A stretch of 64,000 nucleotides of DNA, from assembly GCF_016836705.1 (NCBI RefSeq), contig NZ_JAFCGY010000003.1, positions 62,001 to 126,000 on the forward strand. The letters run 5' to 3'. Source of the stretch: Mesorhizobium caraganae (GTDB lineage: Bacteria; Pseudomonadota; Alphaproteobacteria; Rhizobiales; Rhizobiaceae). Shown here piece by piece: positions 41,127 through 48,472 of the stretch; positions within the stretch are counted from its first letter, which is position 1, and the number at the start of each line of letters is the position of its first letter. Under the pieces are notes generated by a model. That model was not told the origin of the DNA. It searched no databases and saw only the letters and a program-made list of their open reading frames with translations. Made by a program: the position numbers and the translations under genes.

Positions 41127-41862
41127 AAAGCCCGCCACCGTGAGGCAGCGGGCAAATCGTTTCGTGTGCGGAATGATTAGCGCCCTGGCCTCCCATTATG
41201 GTGCCTATCCCGTCATAGTCGCCATGGTCTTGCTCGCGCTCGTCGTCGCCTTCGCGATCGTCGCGGGGTTCGTTGGCATTGCAGCCGATTCCGTAGCCGG
41301 ACCAGCCAAGGTCAGGTTCCCCCTCGGGATGGTTCCACGTGCCATCCTCCTCCACCTTGCCGGCAAGCCGCTGGTCTATGTGCTCGGTCCAGCCGAGTTC
41401 CCACTCGTCATCCTCGCGCCCGTCGTGGGGCTCGTCCAGCACGTCGCCGCCATGCTCGTTTTCGACCTCGCAATCGTCAAGGCCTGGAGCGGTGGCGCGG
41501 GAGCCTCCCCAGTGCGCTTGCGAGTTGCCGCCGCCGTAGGAGACCGTTAGCTCGCCGCTGCGGCTCCACGGGCTTTCCCGTGACGTAGGATGGCGTTCGC
41601 AGGCGCCCATCATAGGTTCGTCGTCGGCGCCGTCCTCGTCGTCGCTGTTGTCGCGCTCAAGGTCGTCTTCGCCGATAGACGGCTCGTCGTCCGCCGTGTC
41701 TTCGAGATCGCAATCGGCCTCCATGAGGTCCAGCGCGGTGATCAGCGACATGGCGCGGTTTAGGAGGTCGTTGAGGCGCTTCTCGACAGACTGGCGCCAT
41801 ACGCGCGGGTCTGTGCCCTGCGGCATTCCAAGAGGCTTTAAGGTGGGCGTGTGCGCGTTCAT
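41110..41862 (-). CDS. acidic low-complexity phage-type protein, hypothetical
   Basis: A 250-residue protein dominated by Asp/Glu/Gly (DLEDTADDEPSIGEDDLERDNSDDEDGADDEPMMG). The motif DEPSxG/DEPxxG recurs and its C-terminal half repeats GxxxxNxPEGEPDLGW. Similar acidic proteins with 'EPSLG' and 'EPDLGW' blocks occur in rhizobial prophages and islands; function unknown. The start overlaps the upstream gene by ATGA. Confidence 0.65.
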   Translation of the reverse strand: MNAHTPTLKPLGMPQGTDPRVWRQSVEKRLNDLLNRAMSLITALDLMEADCDLEDTADDEPSIGEDDLERDNSDDEDGADDEPMMGACERHPTSRESPWSRSGELTVSYGGGNSQAHWGGSRATAPGLDDCEVENEHGGDVLDEPHDGREDDEWELGWTEHIDQRLAGKVEEDGTWNHPEGEPDLGWSGYGIGCNANEPRDDREGDDEREQDHGDYDGIGTIMGGQGANHSAHETICPLPHGGGLFSNWS

Positions 41863-42101
41863 GACTGCACCACGAGGACGAAGCCGAGCAAGTGATCAAT
41901 CTGAATGTGATACTTGCCGCCGTGGATCATCGCGAGGGAAGCGGCGATCGAGGCGGCGTCCCGATCGATCTGCATCGCCGCAGCGGCCATGGCGACGTCG
42001 CCCATGACGATAATGGGTCGGCGGGAGAATCTTCCGATGATATTCATTCCCTCGACAGCGGGCATAACTTCGCCGGCTGCCGGAACAGTGGTGTTCGGCA
42101 T
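41859..42101 (-). CDS. hypothetical protein, coupled to the acidic protein
   Basis: An 80-residue protein (MPNTTVPAAGEVMPAVEGMN; later MAAAAMQIDRDAASIAASLAM). It overlaps the following gene by 4 bp and is the first gene leftward from the XRE operator region. No family is recognised. Confidence 0.6.
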   Translation of the reverse strand: MPNTTVPAAGEVMPAVEGMNIIGRFSRRPIIVMGDVAMAAAAMQIDRDAASIAASLAMIHGGKYHIQIDHLLGFVLVVQS

Positions 42102-42133
42102 GATGTTGCTCCCTGAGCAAAGTTGCTATAACG

Positions 42134-42181
42134 TCATGCAAATTAAATGACTTGCCTCTAAAGTCAATACAATTTGCATGA
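42134..42181. promoter_or_regulatory. nested palindromes between divergent genes (candidate XRE operator)
   Basis: A perfect 11-bp inverted repeat (tcatgcaaatt at 42134-42144, aatttgcatga at 42171-42181) encloses a second one (tgactt 42148-42153, aagtca 42161-42166). Both lie between the leftward gene at 42101 and the rightward XRE gene at 42193, the usual place for an autoregulatory operator. Confidence 0.65.
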
Positions 42182-42192
42182 AGTTGGAGCGG

Positions 42193-42447
42193 ATGACGAT
42201 AACGGCAGGACAGTTGAGGGCTGCTCGCGGCCTGATAGGATGGTCGCAACAGGATCTTGCAGAGAAGGCAGAGGTTGGTCGCGCGACCATTGCCGATTTC
42301 GAAGCTGGGAAACGGGCGCCCTACGCTACGACGCTTGCTCGGCTACAGGAGACCTTGGTCGCGGCCGGCGTCGAGTTCATCCCCGAGAATGGCGGCGGCG
42401 CCGGGGTAAGGCTGCGCAAGGGTGGCGGGATAGACAGCGGCGGCTAG
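42193..42447 (+). CDS. XRE-family helix-turn-helix regulator
   Basis: An 84-residue DNA-binding protein. MTITAGQLRAARGLIGWSQQDLAEKAEVGRATIADFEAGKRAPY is a complete Cro/CI-type HTH followed by a short LARLQETLVAAGVEFIPENGGGAGVRL tail common to small island regulators. The ATG at 42193 follows ttggagcgg; a start at 42178 would lie in the palindrome. It likely controls its own divergent region. Confidence 0.88.
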   Translation: MTITAGQLRAARGLIGWSQQDLAEKAEVGRATIADFEAGKRAPYATTLARLQETLVAAGVEFIPENGGGAGVRLRKGGGIDSGG

Positions 42448-42456
42448 TTGGAGGCT

Positions 42457-42849
42457 ATGGCAGAAGACGAGTTCCAAGCAAACTGGCGGGGTGCGCGCAA
42501 ATATCAATTTGACGAAGAAACCCGTCGGAAGCAGGCCGTGCAGGATCGTAAGTTCCCCGATCCTGATCCTGCCCCTTTGCCGCAACCAAACGAGCCCATT
42601 CCAAGCACTGAAGCAGAGGCGCCTGTAGCAAAATCGCAGCCGATACAGCGCGGTCTCTCCGTCGCAACGATTCTGCTTCTACTATCCGCGACCCTCGCGT
42701 CGATCGCGGGCTACCTCACATTGTTGCTTTACGAAAGACAACAGATTGTGCCGCCGACCCAGGCAACGAACGCGCAACCTCAGACCAGCACGCCAAATCC
42801 TTCCCTGCCTTCGAATGTGCCCCTCCCACCGAACCGGCCGCGACGCTAG
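42457..42849 (+). CDS. single-pass membrane protein with proline-rich tail, hypothetical
   Basis: A 130-residue protein. The charged N-terminal region (MAEDEFQANWRGARKYQFDEETRRKQ) is followed by one membrane helix (LSVATILLLLSATLASIAGYLTLLLY) and a Pro/Thr/Asn-rich C-terminus. It begins 10 bp after the XRE gene with a TTGGAGG ribosome site, so it is probably co-transcribed. No family is recognised. Confidence 0.6.
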   Translation: MAEDEFQANWRGARKYQFDEETRRKQAVQDRKFPDPDPAPLPQPNEPIPSTEAEAPVAKSQPIQRGLSVATILLLLSATLASIAGYLTLLLYERQQIVPPTQATNAQPQTSTPNPSLPSNVPLPPNRPRR

Positions 42850-42936
42850 CGCTTCTTCGGCTTCGGCGTGATCTCCTCGATCCGCGCGTTAACGCCGTCC
42901 TGCACCATCGCCTGTTCTTCGATCTTGGTTACTTGT

Positions 42937-43299
42937 TCACTCCGGAACGTCGACGGTAATCTTGATCGCGGCATAGTAAGCCGCAGCATTGGCGATGTCT
43001 TCCTGGCTCAGGTTCTTGGTGACCGCCGACATCATTTGACTCTTGCGCTCTCCGGCCTTGTAAGCCATCAGCGCGTGGACGAGATATTCGTACTTCTGCC
43101 CGGCGATATTGGGCGTGTAAGACATTTTGCCGAGGCCATCCTTGCCGTGGCACGCTTGGCATTGCACCATGACTTTCCGGCCGGCGGTGATGTCGCCTGC
43201 TGCCTGCGCAAATGACGAGGTGACCACGAGGGCAGCCAGGCCAAGGATCAAACCACGCTTACTACGCGCCCGGACGTGTCGAGTAAGTTTCTTGATCAT
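42937..43299 (-). CDS. class I c-type cytochrome, secreted
   Basis: A 120-residue protein with a signal peptide (SKRGLILGLAALVVTSSFAQAAG), one haem-binding CxxCH (CQACH, about residue 47) and a distal methionine region (KSQMMSAVTKNLSQEDIANAAAYYA). This fits cytochrome c553/c5-like periplasmic electron carriers. An aggGAGGGC ribosome site precedes ATG 43299. No partner oxidase or dehydrogenase is in the element, so it is orphan cargo. Confidence 0.85.
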   Translation of the reverse strand: MIKKLTRHVRARSKRGLILGLAALVVTSSFAQAAGDITAGRKVMVQCQACHGKDGLGKMSYTPNIAGQKYEYLVHALMAYKAGERKSQMMSAVTKNLSQEDIANAAAYYAAIKITVDVPE

Positions 43300-43440
43300 C
43301 GAAGCCCTCCCATCGGTTGAGTTCGCGGCCTTTCCCCCCTTTGGCCTGACGCAGAAATTAACTGCCGGTGCATCGCGCGTGTCCAGCAATTGGGGATTGT
43401 GTAAATCGGCTTGCCAGCGCCTTCGAGATCAGGAATATAA

Positions 43441-43465
43441 TCCTAATTATATACTTGACGTACCA
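43441..43465 (+). repeat. left terminal inverted repeat of the transposon
   Basis: Begins tcctaattatatacttgacg and continues tacca. It is the exact reverse complement of 46033-46057, and weaker similarity continues inward (tgagga versus gagga). Confidence 0.9.
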
Positions 43466-43503
43466 TGAGGATTTTGCGATAACGAGTCCAAGGAGTTATC
43501 GCA

Positions 43504-44463
43504 ATGTTCGATCTGACCAACGACATTTACCACGACGCCGGCAAGGCCCGCGAGCATTTGGAGGCTATCCATTGGCCCCATGGCCCGTTCTGTCCTCATT
43601 GCGGCAATGCCAACCCTGAGCGCATTACGAAGCTGGCGGGCAAGTCCACGCGCCCCGGCGTCTACAAGTGCAACGAATGCCGCGCGCCGTACTCTGTCAC
43701 GGTCGGCACCGTCTTCGAACGTTCCAAGATCGGCCTGCACAAGTGGGTCCTGGCTTCGCATCTCTACGCCTCGTCCAAGAAAGGCATGAGCGCTCATCAG
43801 CTGCACCGCATGCTTGGCGTCACCTACAAGACCGCTTGGTTCATGGCACACCGCATCCGCGAAGCCATGAAGGAAGATGTTAAGTCTTCCGGCCCGCTTG
43901 GTGGCGAAGGTAAGACCGTTGAAGCTGACGAAACCTATTTTGGGCCGAAAGACACAATCAAGAAGCGCACCATTCGCGGCAAGCCCTCCAATTCCTCCAA
44001 GCGCTCTATTGTTGGCCTTGTCGAGCGCGGCGGCAAAGCTCGCATGTTCCACGTCGAGCGCGCCACCAAGGCATCTGTCCGTGACGTGCTAGTCCGCAAC
44101 GCTGACCGCAAATCCACGCTCATGACCGACGAGTCCAACTTCTATCCGATCACCGGACAGGAGTTTGCGGACCACGCCACCGTCAAGCACACTGGCGGCG
44201 AATACGTTCGCTACGAAGCTGACCGCACCGTCCACACCAACACGATTGAGAACGTGTTCTCAGTCTTCAAGCGCGGCATGGTTGGCGTCTATCAGCATTG
44301 CGGCGAAGCCCACTTGCACCGCTATCTTGCCGAGTTCGATTTCCGTCACAATCGCCGCACCGCGTTGAAAGTCTCGGATGCGGAGCGCGCCGCCGATCTG
44401 CTTCGCATGGCCCGCGATAAGCGCCTTACTTATCGGCGGATTGGTGAAGCCGGTCACGCTTAA
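43504..44463 (+). CDS. IS1595/ISXO2-family transposase
   Basis: A 319-residue transposase. An N-terminal zinc ribbon has C30/C33 (CPHCGN) and C56/C59 (YKCNECRAPYSVTVGTVFE), and a helical linker follows. The catalytic DDE-type domain has D142 (VEADETYFG), D209 (TLMTDESNFY) and E249/N250 (NTIENVFSVFKRGM). The length and motifs match intact family members, and AAGGAG lies upstream of the ATG. It sits 39 bp inside the left inverted repeat. Confidence 0.95.
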   Translation: MFDLTNDIYHDAGKAREHLEAIHWPHGPFCPHCGNANPERITKLAGKSTRPGVYKCNECRAPYSVTVGTVFERSKIGLHKWVLASHLYASSKKGMSAHQLHRMLGVTYKTAWFMAHRIREAMKEDVKSSGPLGGEGKTVEADETYFGPKDTIKKRTIRGKPSNSSKRSIVGLVERGGKARMFHVERATKASVRDVLVRNADRKSTLMTDESNFYPITGQEFADHATVKHTGGEYVRYEADRTVHTNTIENVFSVFKRGMVGVYQHCGEAHLHRYLAEFDFRHNRRTALKVSDAERAADLLRMARDKRLTYRRIGEAGHA

Positions 44464-44539
44464 GCAGAAGGCGCGAAGACTCCTACATCTCCGAAAAAAG
44501 CGATAGGGTTCTTCCCTGTTGGACGGAGGACGGAGTTCA

Positions 44540-44791
44540 ATGACTGTCAGAATCGTCGGCTGCGAATATGAACAAACAGAAGACGACCCCTATCCACGGC
44601 TCTTCGCCAAAGCGAAATATGGGATTCAGGATGTCTTGATCCCCCTAGACGCTGTGTATGTGGATGGGGATTCTCCGCTCGAAGAAATGCTAGCAAGCGC
44701 CGCAGCGGCTCGTCGCCTCGCCCATGCGCTTCTGCTGTATAGTGATGGGATCGAAAACTCACAATCCAGGCGCCCTCCACAAGGCGGGTAA
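44540..44791 (+). CDS. hypothetical protein, transposon passenger
   Basis: An 83-residue acidic protein (MTVRIVGCEYEQTEDDPYPRLFAKAKYGIQDVLIPLDAVYVDGDS), probably mixed alpha/beta. It starts 76 bp after the transposase; cggagttca may be the ribosome site. An antisense frame covers the same DNA, so the coding strand is not fully certain. No family is recognised. Confidence 0.5.
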   Translation: MTVRIVGCEYEQTEDDPYPRLFAKAKYGIQDVLIPLDAVYVDGDSPLEEMLASAAAARRLAHALLLYSDGIENSQSRRPPQGG

Positions 44792-45113
44792 CCTTTAGGT
44801 TCATCGCTCGACTCCAAGAAATGAATCAGCGTACCATCCGAATCAATGCTGCCCCAAACGGCCCCGGCATCCGCATTGCCGGGCACCCCGTCTGGATAAG
44901 CAGCAGCCCGCGCGCGCGCCGAGAAGGCTAGCTCTTGTAGTAAGTGGTCGCCCTTGTGGCCGCCACTGTGCGCAATGCGAACGGGACGTACCGGAAGCGG
45001 CACGTGACGCGGATGGTACACCGATAGACCAGCGAACGGCGGGTTAAAACCGTAATGCTGGCATGACTCACGAAACCTTTTGGTTCCGTGGCCACGGACC
45101 GGAGTTTCAGACC

Positions 45114-45200
45114 ATGAAACCCACGGTCAAGATACAGATCAAGGTCAACGTGGCCTTATGCCTTTTGGGCATTGCGGCCATTATTCACGCCTTGATCTGA
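45114..45200 (+). CDS. 28-residue hydrophobic peptide
   Basis: The frame encodes MKPTVKIQIKVNVALCLLGI followed by AAIIHALI, that is, a basic start and one membrane helix. CGGAG lies nine bases before the ATG, a 14-bp perfect palindrome (tccgtggccacgga, 45085-45098) lies upstream, and a terminator hairpin follows directly. The layout resembles small membrane-peptide genes, including type I toxins, but this is a guess. It overlaps an antisense small ORF. Confidence 0.4.
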   Translation: MKPTVKIQIKVNVALCLLGIAAIIHALI

Positions 45201-45332
45201 AACAGGGGGGCGGCGGCTTCGGCCGTCGCCTTTCTCCTTTTTGGCCGTCCTATGATCCGGCGGCGTCTTCAACAGGCGGCGCAATACCTCGTCGCCCTTT
45301 TCCTGATCTTTGTCTTTGGGTGTTTCAGACAT
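45156..45332 (-). CDS. small basic protein with GDEVLRRLLKTPPDHR motif
   Basis: A 58-residue frame, MSETPKDKDQEKGDEVLRRLLKTPPDHRTAKKEKGDGRSRRPP and tail. The pattern 'GD(E/D)VLRRxLKTPP' recalls small hypothetical proteins common in rhizobia (recognition from memory, unverified). An AAAGG ribosome site lies seven bases upstream. The start codon shares the CATG at 45330-45333 with a possible start of the HEPN-like gene on the other strand. The C-terminal part overlaps the terminator hairpin and may not be conserved. Confidence 0.45.
   Translation of the reverse strand: MSETPKDKDQEKGDEVLRRLLKTPPDHRTAKKEKGDGRSRRPPVSDQGVNNGRNAQKA
45205..45241 (+). terminator. Rho-independent terminator-like hairpin
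   Basis: Stem ggcggcggc/gccgtcgcc with a TTCG loop (one G-T pair) and a T-rich tail (tttctccttttt). It lies directly after the 28-residue hydrophobic ORF. Confidence 0.7.
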
Positions 45333-45942
45333 GCCTCAACCTTTATCACGAGTGGCGGCGAACGTCTCCATTATGGTCGGGAATGCGGGCGACCGACCGC
45401 TGTCACGCCATCCAGATTTAGCTATCCTGGCCATCGAGGCAATCGCCTCTTGGTCAAACGTCGAGCTATTCATGCTCGATATGTACGTCCAGCTTATGGG
45501 CGGCCTGAACGACAGGGCTGCTACAGCATATTTGGCGCTTGAGACACAATCGGCCAAGACGCAAGTTATCCGCGCCGTCGCTCAACAGGTTCTCAGCAAG
45601 AAGGATTTCGACTTACTTGTTGCCATATTAGCAATCGCCAAAACACGGCAAAAATTTCGTGACAGGCTAGCCCATCATACATGGGGCGAGTGCCCACAAA
45701 TCCACGACGCTCTTCTATTGATAGACCCAAAATCACTTCTGGCTTTGCCCATCGATATGGACCGCGTTTACGTCTATAAACGTGCTGATTTTGAGGAAAT
45801 TATCAGCGCCAATGATAGGCTTTGTGGCTATGGCGGCACGTTTCGCCAGATTATCGGCGACACCCTGAAGCATAAAGACTTTCTATACGAGCTGCTATAC
45901 GCGGCACCTGAAGTGCGAGAAAAGCTAGGTCTTCAGGCATAG
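45331..45942 (+). CDS. HEPN-like alpha-helical protein, transposon passenger
   Basis: A 203-residue, mostly helical protein of no named family. RHPDLAILAIEAIASWSNVELFMLDMYVQLMGG and a second helical block lead to KFRDRLAHHTWG, where R110-D-R-L-A-H115 matches the Rx4-6H active-site motif of HEPN RNases, with the usual polar residue after Arg. This is followed by LLLIDPK and a C-terminal helical region. HEPN domains occur in toxins and anti-phage RNases; here the assignment rests on one motif and fold guess. The start is uncertain: ATG 45373 would give 189 residues and free the CATG shared with the opposite ORF. Confidence 0.55.
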   Translation: MPQPLSRVAANVSIMVGNAGDRPLSRHPDLAILAIEAIASWSNVELFMLDMYVQLMGGLNDRAATAYLALETQSAKTQVIRAVAQQVLSKKDFDLLVAILAIAKTRQKFRDRLAHHTWGECPQIHDALLLIDPKSLLALPIDMDRVYVYKRADFEEIISANDRLCGYGGTFRQIIGDTLKHKDFLYELLYAAPEVREKLGLQA

Positions 45943-46032
45943 CCAAATCAATTTCCTCTCGCAAAATCTCCTCGATTGCGATTTTCAGTTTTTCAGTGCC
46001 GGCAGTCCCGAATCACTAGGCATTTTTTCCTC

Positions 46033-46057
46033 TGGTACGTCAAGTATATAATTAGGA
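46033..46057 (-). repeat. right terminal inverted repeat of the transposon
   Basis: Exact reverse complement of 43441-43465 over 25 bp. The sequence outside (aacgcctatt) does not match the left flank, so no target-site duplication is visible. Confidence 0.9.
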
Positions 46058-46558
46058 AACGCCTATTGATCCCTGCTGGCCTAGCGCTTCTTCGGCTTCA
46101 TTTCCTCGACCCGCACCTTGTCGCCGATCTTTTGGCCATATCGAGCGCCTTCTGCTTCAGGACTCAGTGCGGTTTCTCGAATCGCTTAGGCGTCACCGGC
46201 TCGTCAGCCATCAGCGGCTTTCCTCGGCAACGGCGAAAAAGGCCCGCTGCCGAGGGGGGAAACAGCAGCGGGCTAATCGATGGCCGGATGGGGAGTGGGC
46301 AACAATGGCATCCGGCCAGCATTTTCAACGAGGGGGGGCGAACATTGTTCCCGCGCCGTTCGCGTAAATTAGCGACAGCTTGACTAGGCCGTCGCTCGCC
46401 CGCGCATCCGGACCGAATCGGTCGCGGAGCTTCGTAAGGTCGAGTTCCAGCTTATGATGGCAGGCCGCGTTGTGGGCCAGCAAGCCGTCACCGTCATCTT
46501 GTCATCGATCAGAGATTGAACGTCCACTTGCCATGGCGTCGATATAGCGCCGCTGCGG
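46058..46558. other. gene remnants right of the transposon
   Basis: No intact gene. On the minus strand 46083-46217 reads as a broken small gene (MADEPVTPKRFEKPH, stop, then KQKALDMAK and IGDKVRVEEMKPKKR in shifted frames). Around 46335-46500 the minus strand contains an open C-terminal fragment (HHKLELDLTKLRDRFGPDARASDGLVKLSLIYANG) without a start. Both look like decayed island genes. Confidence 0.45.
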
Positions 46559-46747
46559 TCAGTCCGCCACGACCGCATCGCGGTGCAAGATTGCGTTGCG
46601 GATTGCCTCGTAAACGCTGCCGGTGGCTTCCTCGATCTCGTTGCTGCTTATGCCGATCGCTTTGGCATCTTCGAATAGCTTCTGCGTCAACTCGGCAATC
46701 GAGATGACGTCGGCGCCAGCCGTGGCGGGAACGTTGGGCCAATCCAT
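46559..46747 (-). CDS. small hypothetical protein
   Basis: A 62-residue acidic, helical protein (MDWPNVPATAGADVISIAELTQKLFEDAKAIGISSNEIEEATGSVYEAIRNAILHRD). The sequence has the look of small conserved rhizobial island proteins. Start 46747 is preferred over 46783 because of the MDWPNVP opening. Function unknown. Confidence 0.55.
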   Translation of the reverse strand: MDWPNVPATAGADVISIAELTQKLFEDAKAIGISSNEIEEATGSVYEAIRNAILHRDAVVAD

Positions 46748-46775
46748 TTGTACAAAAAATCTGTGCCGCGTGTGC

Positions 46776-46994
46776 TCAATCAACGCCCCTCGGCTCGAAC
46801 GGCATTAGACGCCTTGGCGAAGTATCGTTGTCAGGAAAACCTATATGCCGGTCTGCCGGCGCGGATTGTAGCGCGCTTTCAATATCAGCCCAGGCCTCGG
46901 GCTGGGTCATCATTTTCAGTAAAGCTGGGTGCAAGCCATCGCCGCGCGCCGCTGCAATTTCATGCATTGATCTAAAGAGCAACATGGGACGCAT
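46776..46994 (-). CDS. small hypothetical protein
   Basis: A 72-residue frame (MRPMLLFRSMHEIAAARGDGLHPALLKMMTQPEAWADIESALQSAPADRHIG), 28 bp upstream of the 62-residue gene in the same direction. Helical, no family recognised. Confidence 0.45.
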   Translation of the reverse strand: MRPMLLFRSMHEIAAARGDGLHPALLKMMTQPEAWADIESALQSAPADRHIGFPDNDTSPRRLMPFEPRGVD

Positions 46995-47158
46995 CCGTTA
47001 TCCAGTGAGACCTGGAAAAAGCAAAACGACGCGTTTGAACCTATGTTCCAGCGAGATACAAAAAAGCCCGCGAGCCGAAGCCACAGTGTTCCGGAATAGC
47101 TCGTATATTAGGCTCCGCTCATCTTGACGTCGGCGCCGGCCGCACCAGAATTATCGGC

Positions 47159-47473
47159 ATGGCTCGGGGTAATTTCAAAGTTGGCGATGAGGTCGCCGTC
47201 ACGGCAGTTGTGCGCGGGCGCGTCACAGAGGATCGCATCAGCGTGACGATCCCCTCTTATGACTTCCCGCATTCCGTTGTCGATTCGACTTCGAAGGCTG
47301 TCATCGGCCAGCATATGGAACTGATCGGCCCGGTCACGCGCATCGACGGCGACAAGGTGACAATCAGCCTCCGGCCATTGGTGACCGTCGACGCCGAGCA
47401 TGTCCGTCTGGTGGAGAGCTACGTGCCGCCCAAGCGGACGAGACCGCTCGTGGACGACCCTAGCCGAAAATGA
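47159..47473 (+). CDS. hypothetical protein, probable beta-barrel fold
   Basis: A 104-residue protein (MARGNFKVGDEVAVTAVVRGRVTEDRISVTIPSYDFPHSVVD) with alternating beta-strand pattern like small SH3/OB folds. Its stop overlaps the zinc-ribbon gene by ATGA. No family is recognised. Confidence 0.65.
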   Translation: MARGNFKVGDEVAVTAVVRGRVTEDRISVTIPSYDFPHSVVDSTSKAVIGQHMELIGPVTRIDGDKVTISLRPLVTVDAEHVRLVESYVPPKRTRPLVDDPSRK

Positions 47474-47688
47474 CCAAGCTTTCAGACCTTGGCCCGTTTA
47501 TCCCCGGCAAACGACACGGCGCCGAGCAGGTCAACGAGCGAGACCACTTTTACACCTGCCCTAACTGTGGCCAACCCGTCGACCAGCGCGTTGCTAGGCA
47601 GGTGTTCTATCATGAAGGCCCAGGGCATGAGCCGCTCGAGCCAGAACATGCAGGAACGGTTTTGCAATTCCCCAGTACGCGCAAATGA
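47470..47688 (+). CDS. small zinc-ribbon protein, copy A
   Basis: A 72-residue protein starting MTKLSDLGPFIPGKRHGAEQ, with one CxxC (YTCPNCGQPVD) and C-terminal His residues that might complete a metal site. The N-terminus is shared with the 123-residue protein at 59883 (MTKLSDPGPPIPVKRRG). Coupled to the preceding gene; a terminator follows. Confidence 0.65.
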   Translation: MTKLSDLGPFIPGKRHGAEQVNERDHFYTCPNCGQPVDQRVARQVFYHEGPGHEPLEPEHAGTVLQFPSTRK

Positions 47689-47691
47689 AAA

Positions 47692-47727
47692 GCCCGTCGC
47701 TCGAAAGGGTTGAGCGACGGGCCTTTG
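47692..47727 (+). terminator. Rho-independent terminator
   Basis: Ten-base stem cccgtcgctc/gagcgacggg around a nine-base loop, ending ccttt, four bases after the zinc-ribbon gene stop. Confidence 0.85.
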
Positions 47728-47907
47728 TCGGTTGCTCTGTAACTGCGGTGCTTGAAGCCGCTCAATGAGGGTGAGCCGGAATTGGCCCGCGCCCATGGCA
47801 GTGCAGACGCGGGCCAACCAAGGTGCCCTTGGTCAACGGCCGGAAGGGCGAGGACTAGCCGCCGCGGATTAACTGGCCGTATCGGGGCGAGGTTCCCCAA
47901 GCGCAAC

Positions 47908-47940
47908 GAAAAAAGCCCGCTGGCTCGTGCCGGCGGGCTT
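47908..47940 (-). terminator. Rho-independent terminator
   Basis: Stem aagcccgc/gcgggctt with an inner tggc/gccg pair. On the minus strand it ends in a run of T, 17 bp after the small secreted protein gene. Confidence 0.8.
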
Positions 47941-47956
47941 GGCTTTGATGTTGGGC

Positions 47957-48244
47957 TTATTTGCCCATCTTCATGGCCATTTTGCAGAAATCGGCGTGCG
48001 ACTTCGCGACGGTTGCGTCGGCGCAGTCCTTCATAACCGCATTCCGGTCCTCTTCCGACATCGCCATCCATGCGGACTGGATGTCAGCCTCAGACCTCAT
48101 GGTCTTCATGCCTGCATCCGTGAAAAACGGCGACATCTTTGCAGGATCGTCGAGAGCCGATGTACCTGTGCTGCTGCCGGCGAGAGCCGAGCCTGTAATC
48201 ATTGCGAGCGCCATCGCGCTCACGGTGAGCATCTTTAATGTCAT
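47957..48244 (-). CDS. small secreted protein, hypothetical
   Basis: A 95-residue protein with a clear signal peptide (MLTVSAMALAMITGSALAGS). The mature part (PFFTDAGMKTMRSEADIQSAWMAMSEEDRNAVMKDCADA, then DFCKMAMKMGK) is helical with two cysteines, suggesting a periplasmic disulfide. AGGAGGA ribosome site. Family not recognised; such proteins recur in rhizobia. Confidence 0.7.
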   Translation of the reverse strand: MTLKMLTVSAMALAMITGSALAGSSTGTSALDDPAKMSPFFTDAGMKTMRSEADIQSAWMAMSEEDRNAVMKDCADATVAKSHADFCKMAMKMGK

Positions 48245-48325
48245 AGAAATTCCTCCTAAAGGCAGGCCGTTTTAGAACGGCCATCTCCTCAACGCCGAGA
48301 ATTAGAAAAGTTTCCTCGTTTAATG

Positions 48326-48355
48326 CAAAAAGCCCGCCGGCCGGAGCCAGCGGGA
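48326..48355 (-). terminator. hairpin terminator, minus strand
   Basis: The arms gcccgc and gcgggagg flank a GC-rich loop; read on the minus strand it ends in CTTTTTG. It is about 120 bp beyond the cupin gene stop and is moderately convincing. Confidence 0.5.
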
Positions 48356-48472
48356 GGGTTGTGGTGGCAGAGTGTGGTCTGACAGATTGCAAACGGTCTG
48401 GCCCGGCTTTGTTTCAGGATTGCTAAAACGATCTTGGAGTCGTGCCCCACGCCGACTCGGCGCTACTCAACT

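Larger units (their letters stand above)
43441..46057. mobile_element. IS1595/ISXO2-like transposon with passenger genes
   Basis: A 2,617-bp segment bounded by exact 25-bp inverted repeats, with the transposase at its left end. About 1.5 kb of non-transposase DNA to the right holds small ORFs and a HEPN-like gene. No matching target duplication is seen directly outside the ends. IS1595-family elements with passenger genes are known, which supports reading this as one transposable unit. Confidence 0.8.

Noticed and set aside
44626..45021. Minus-strand 131-codon frame in the transposon passenger region
   Set aside because: Part of it (SIDSDGTLIHFLESSDE) looks protein-like, but it conflicts with the better 83-residue plus-strand frame and has no family or clear ribosome site.
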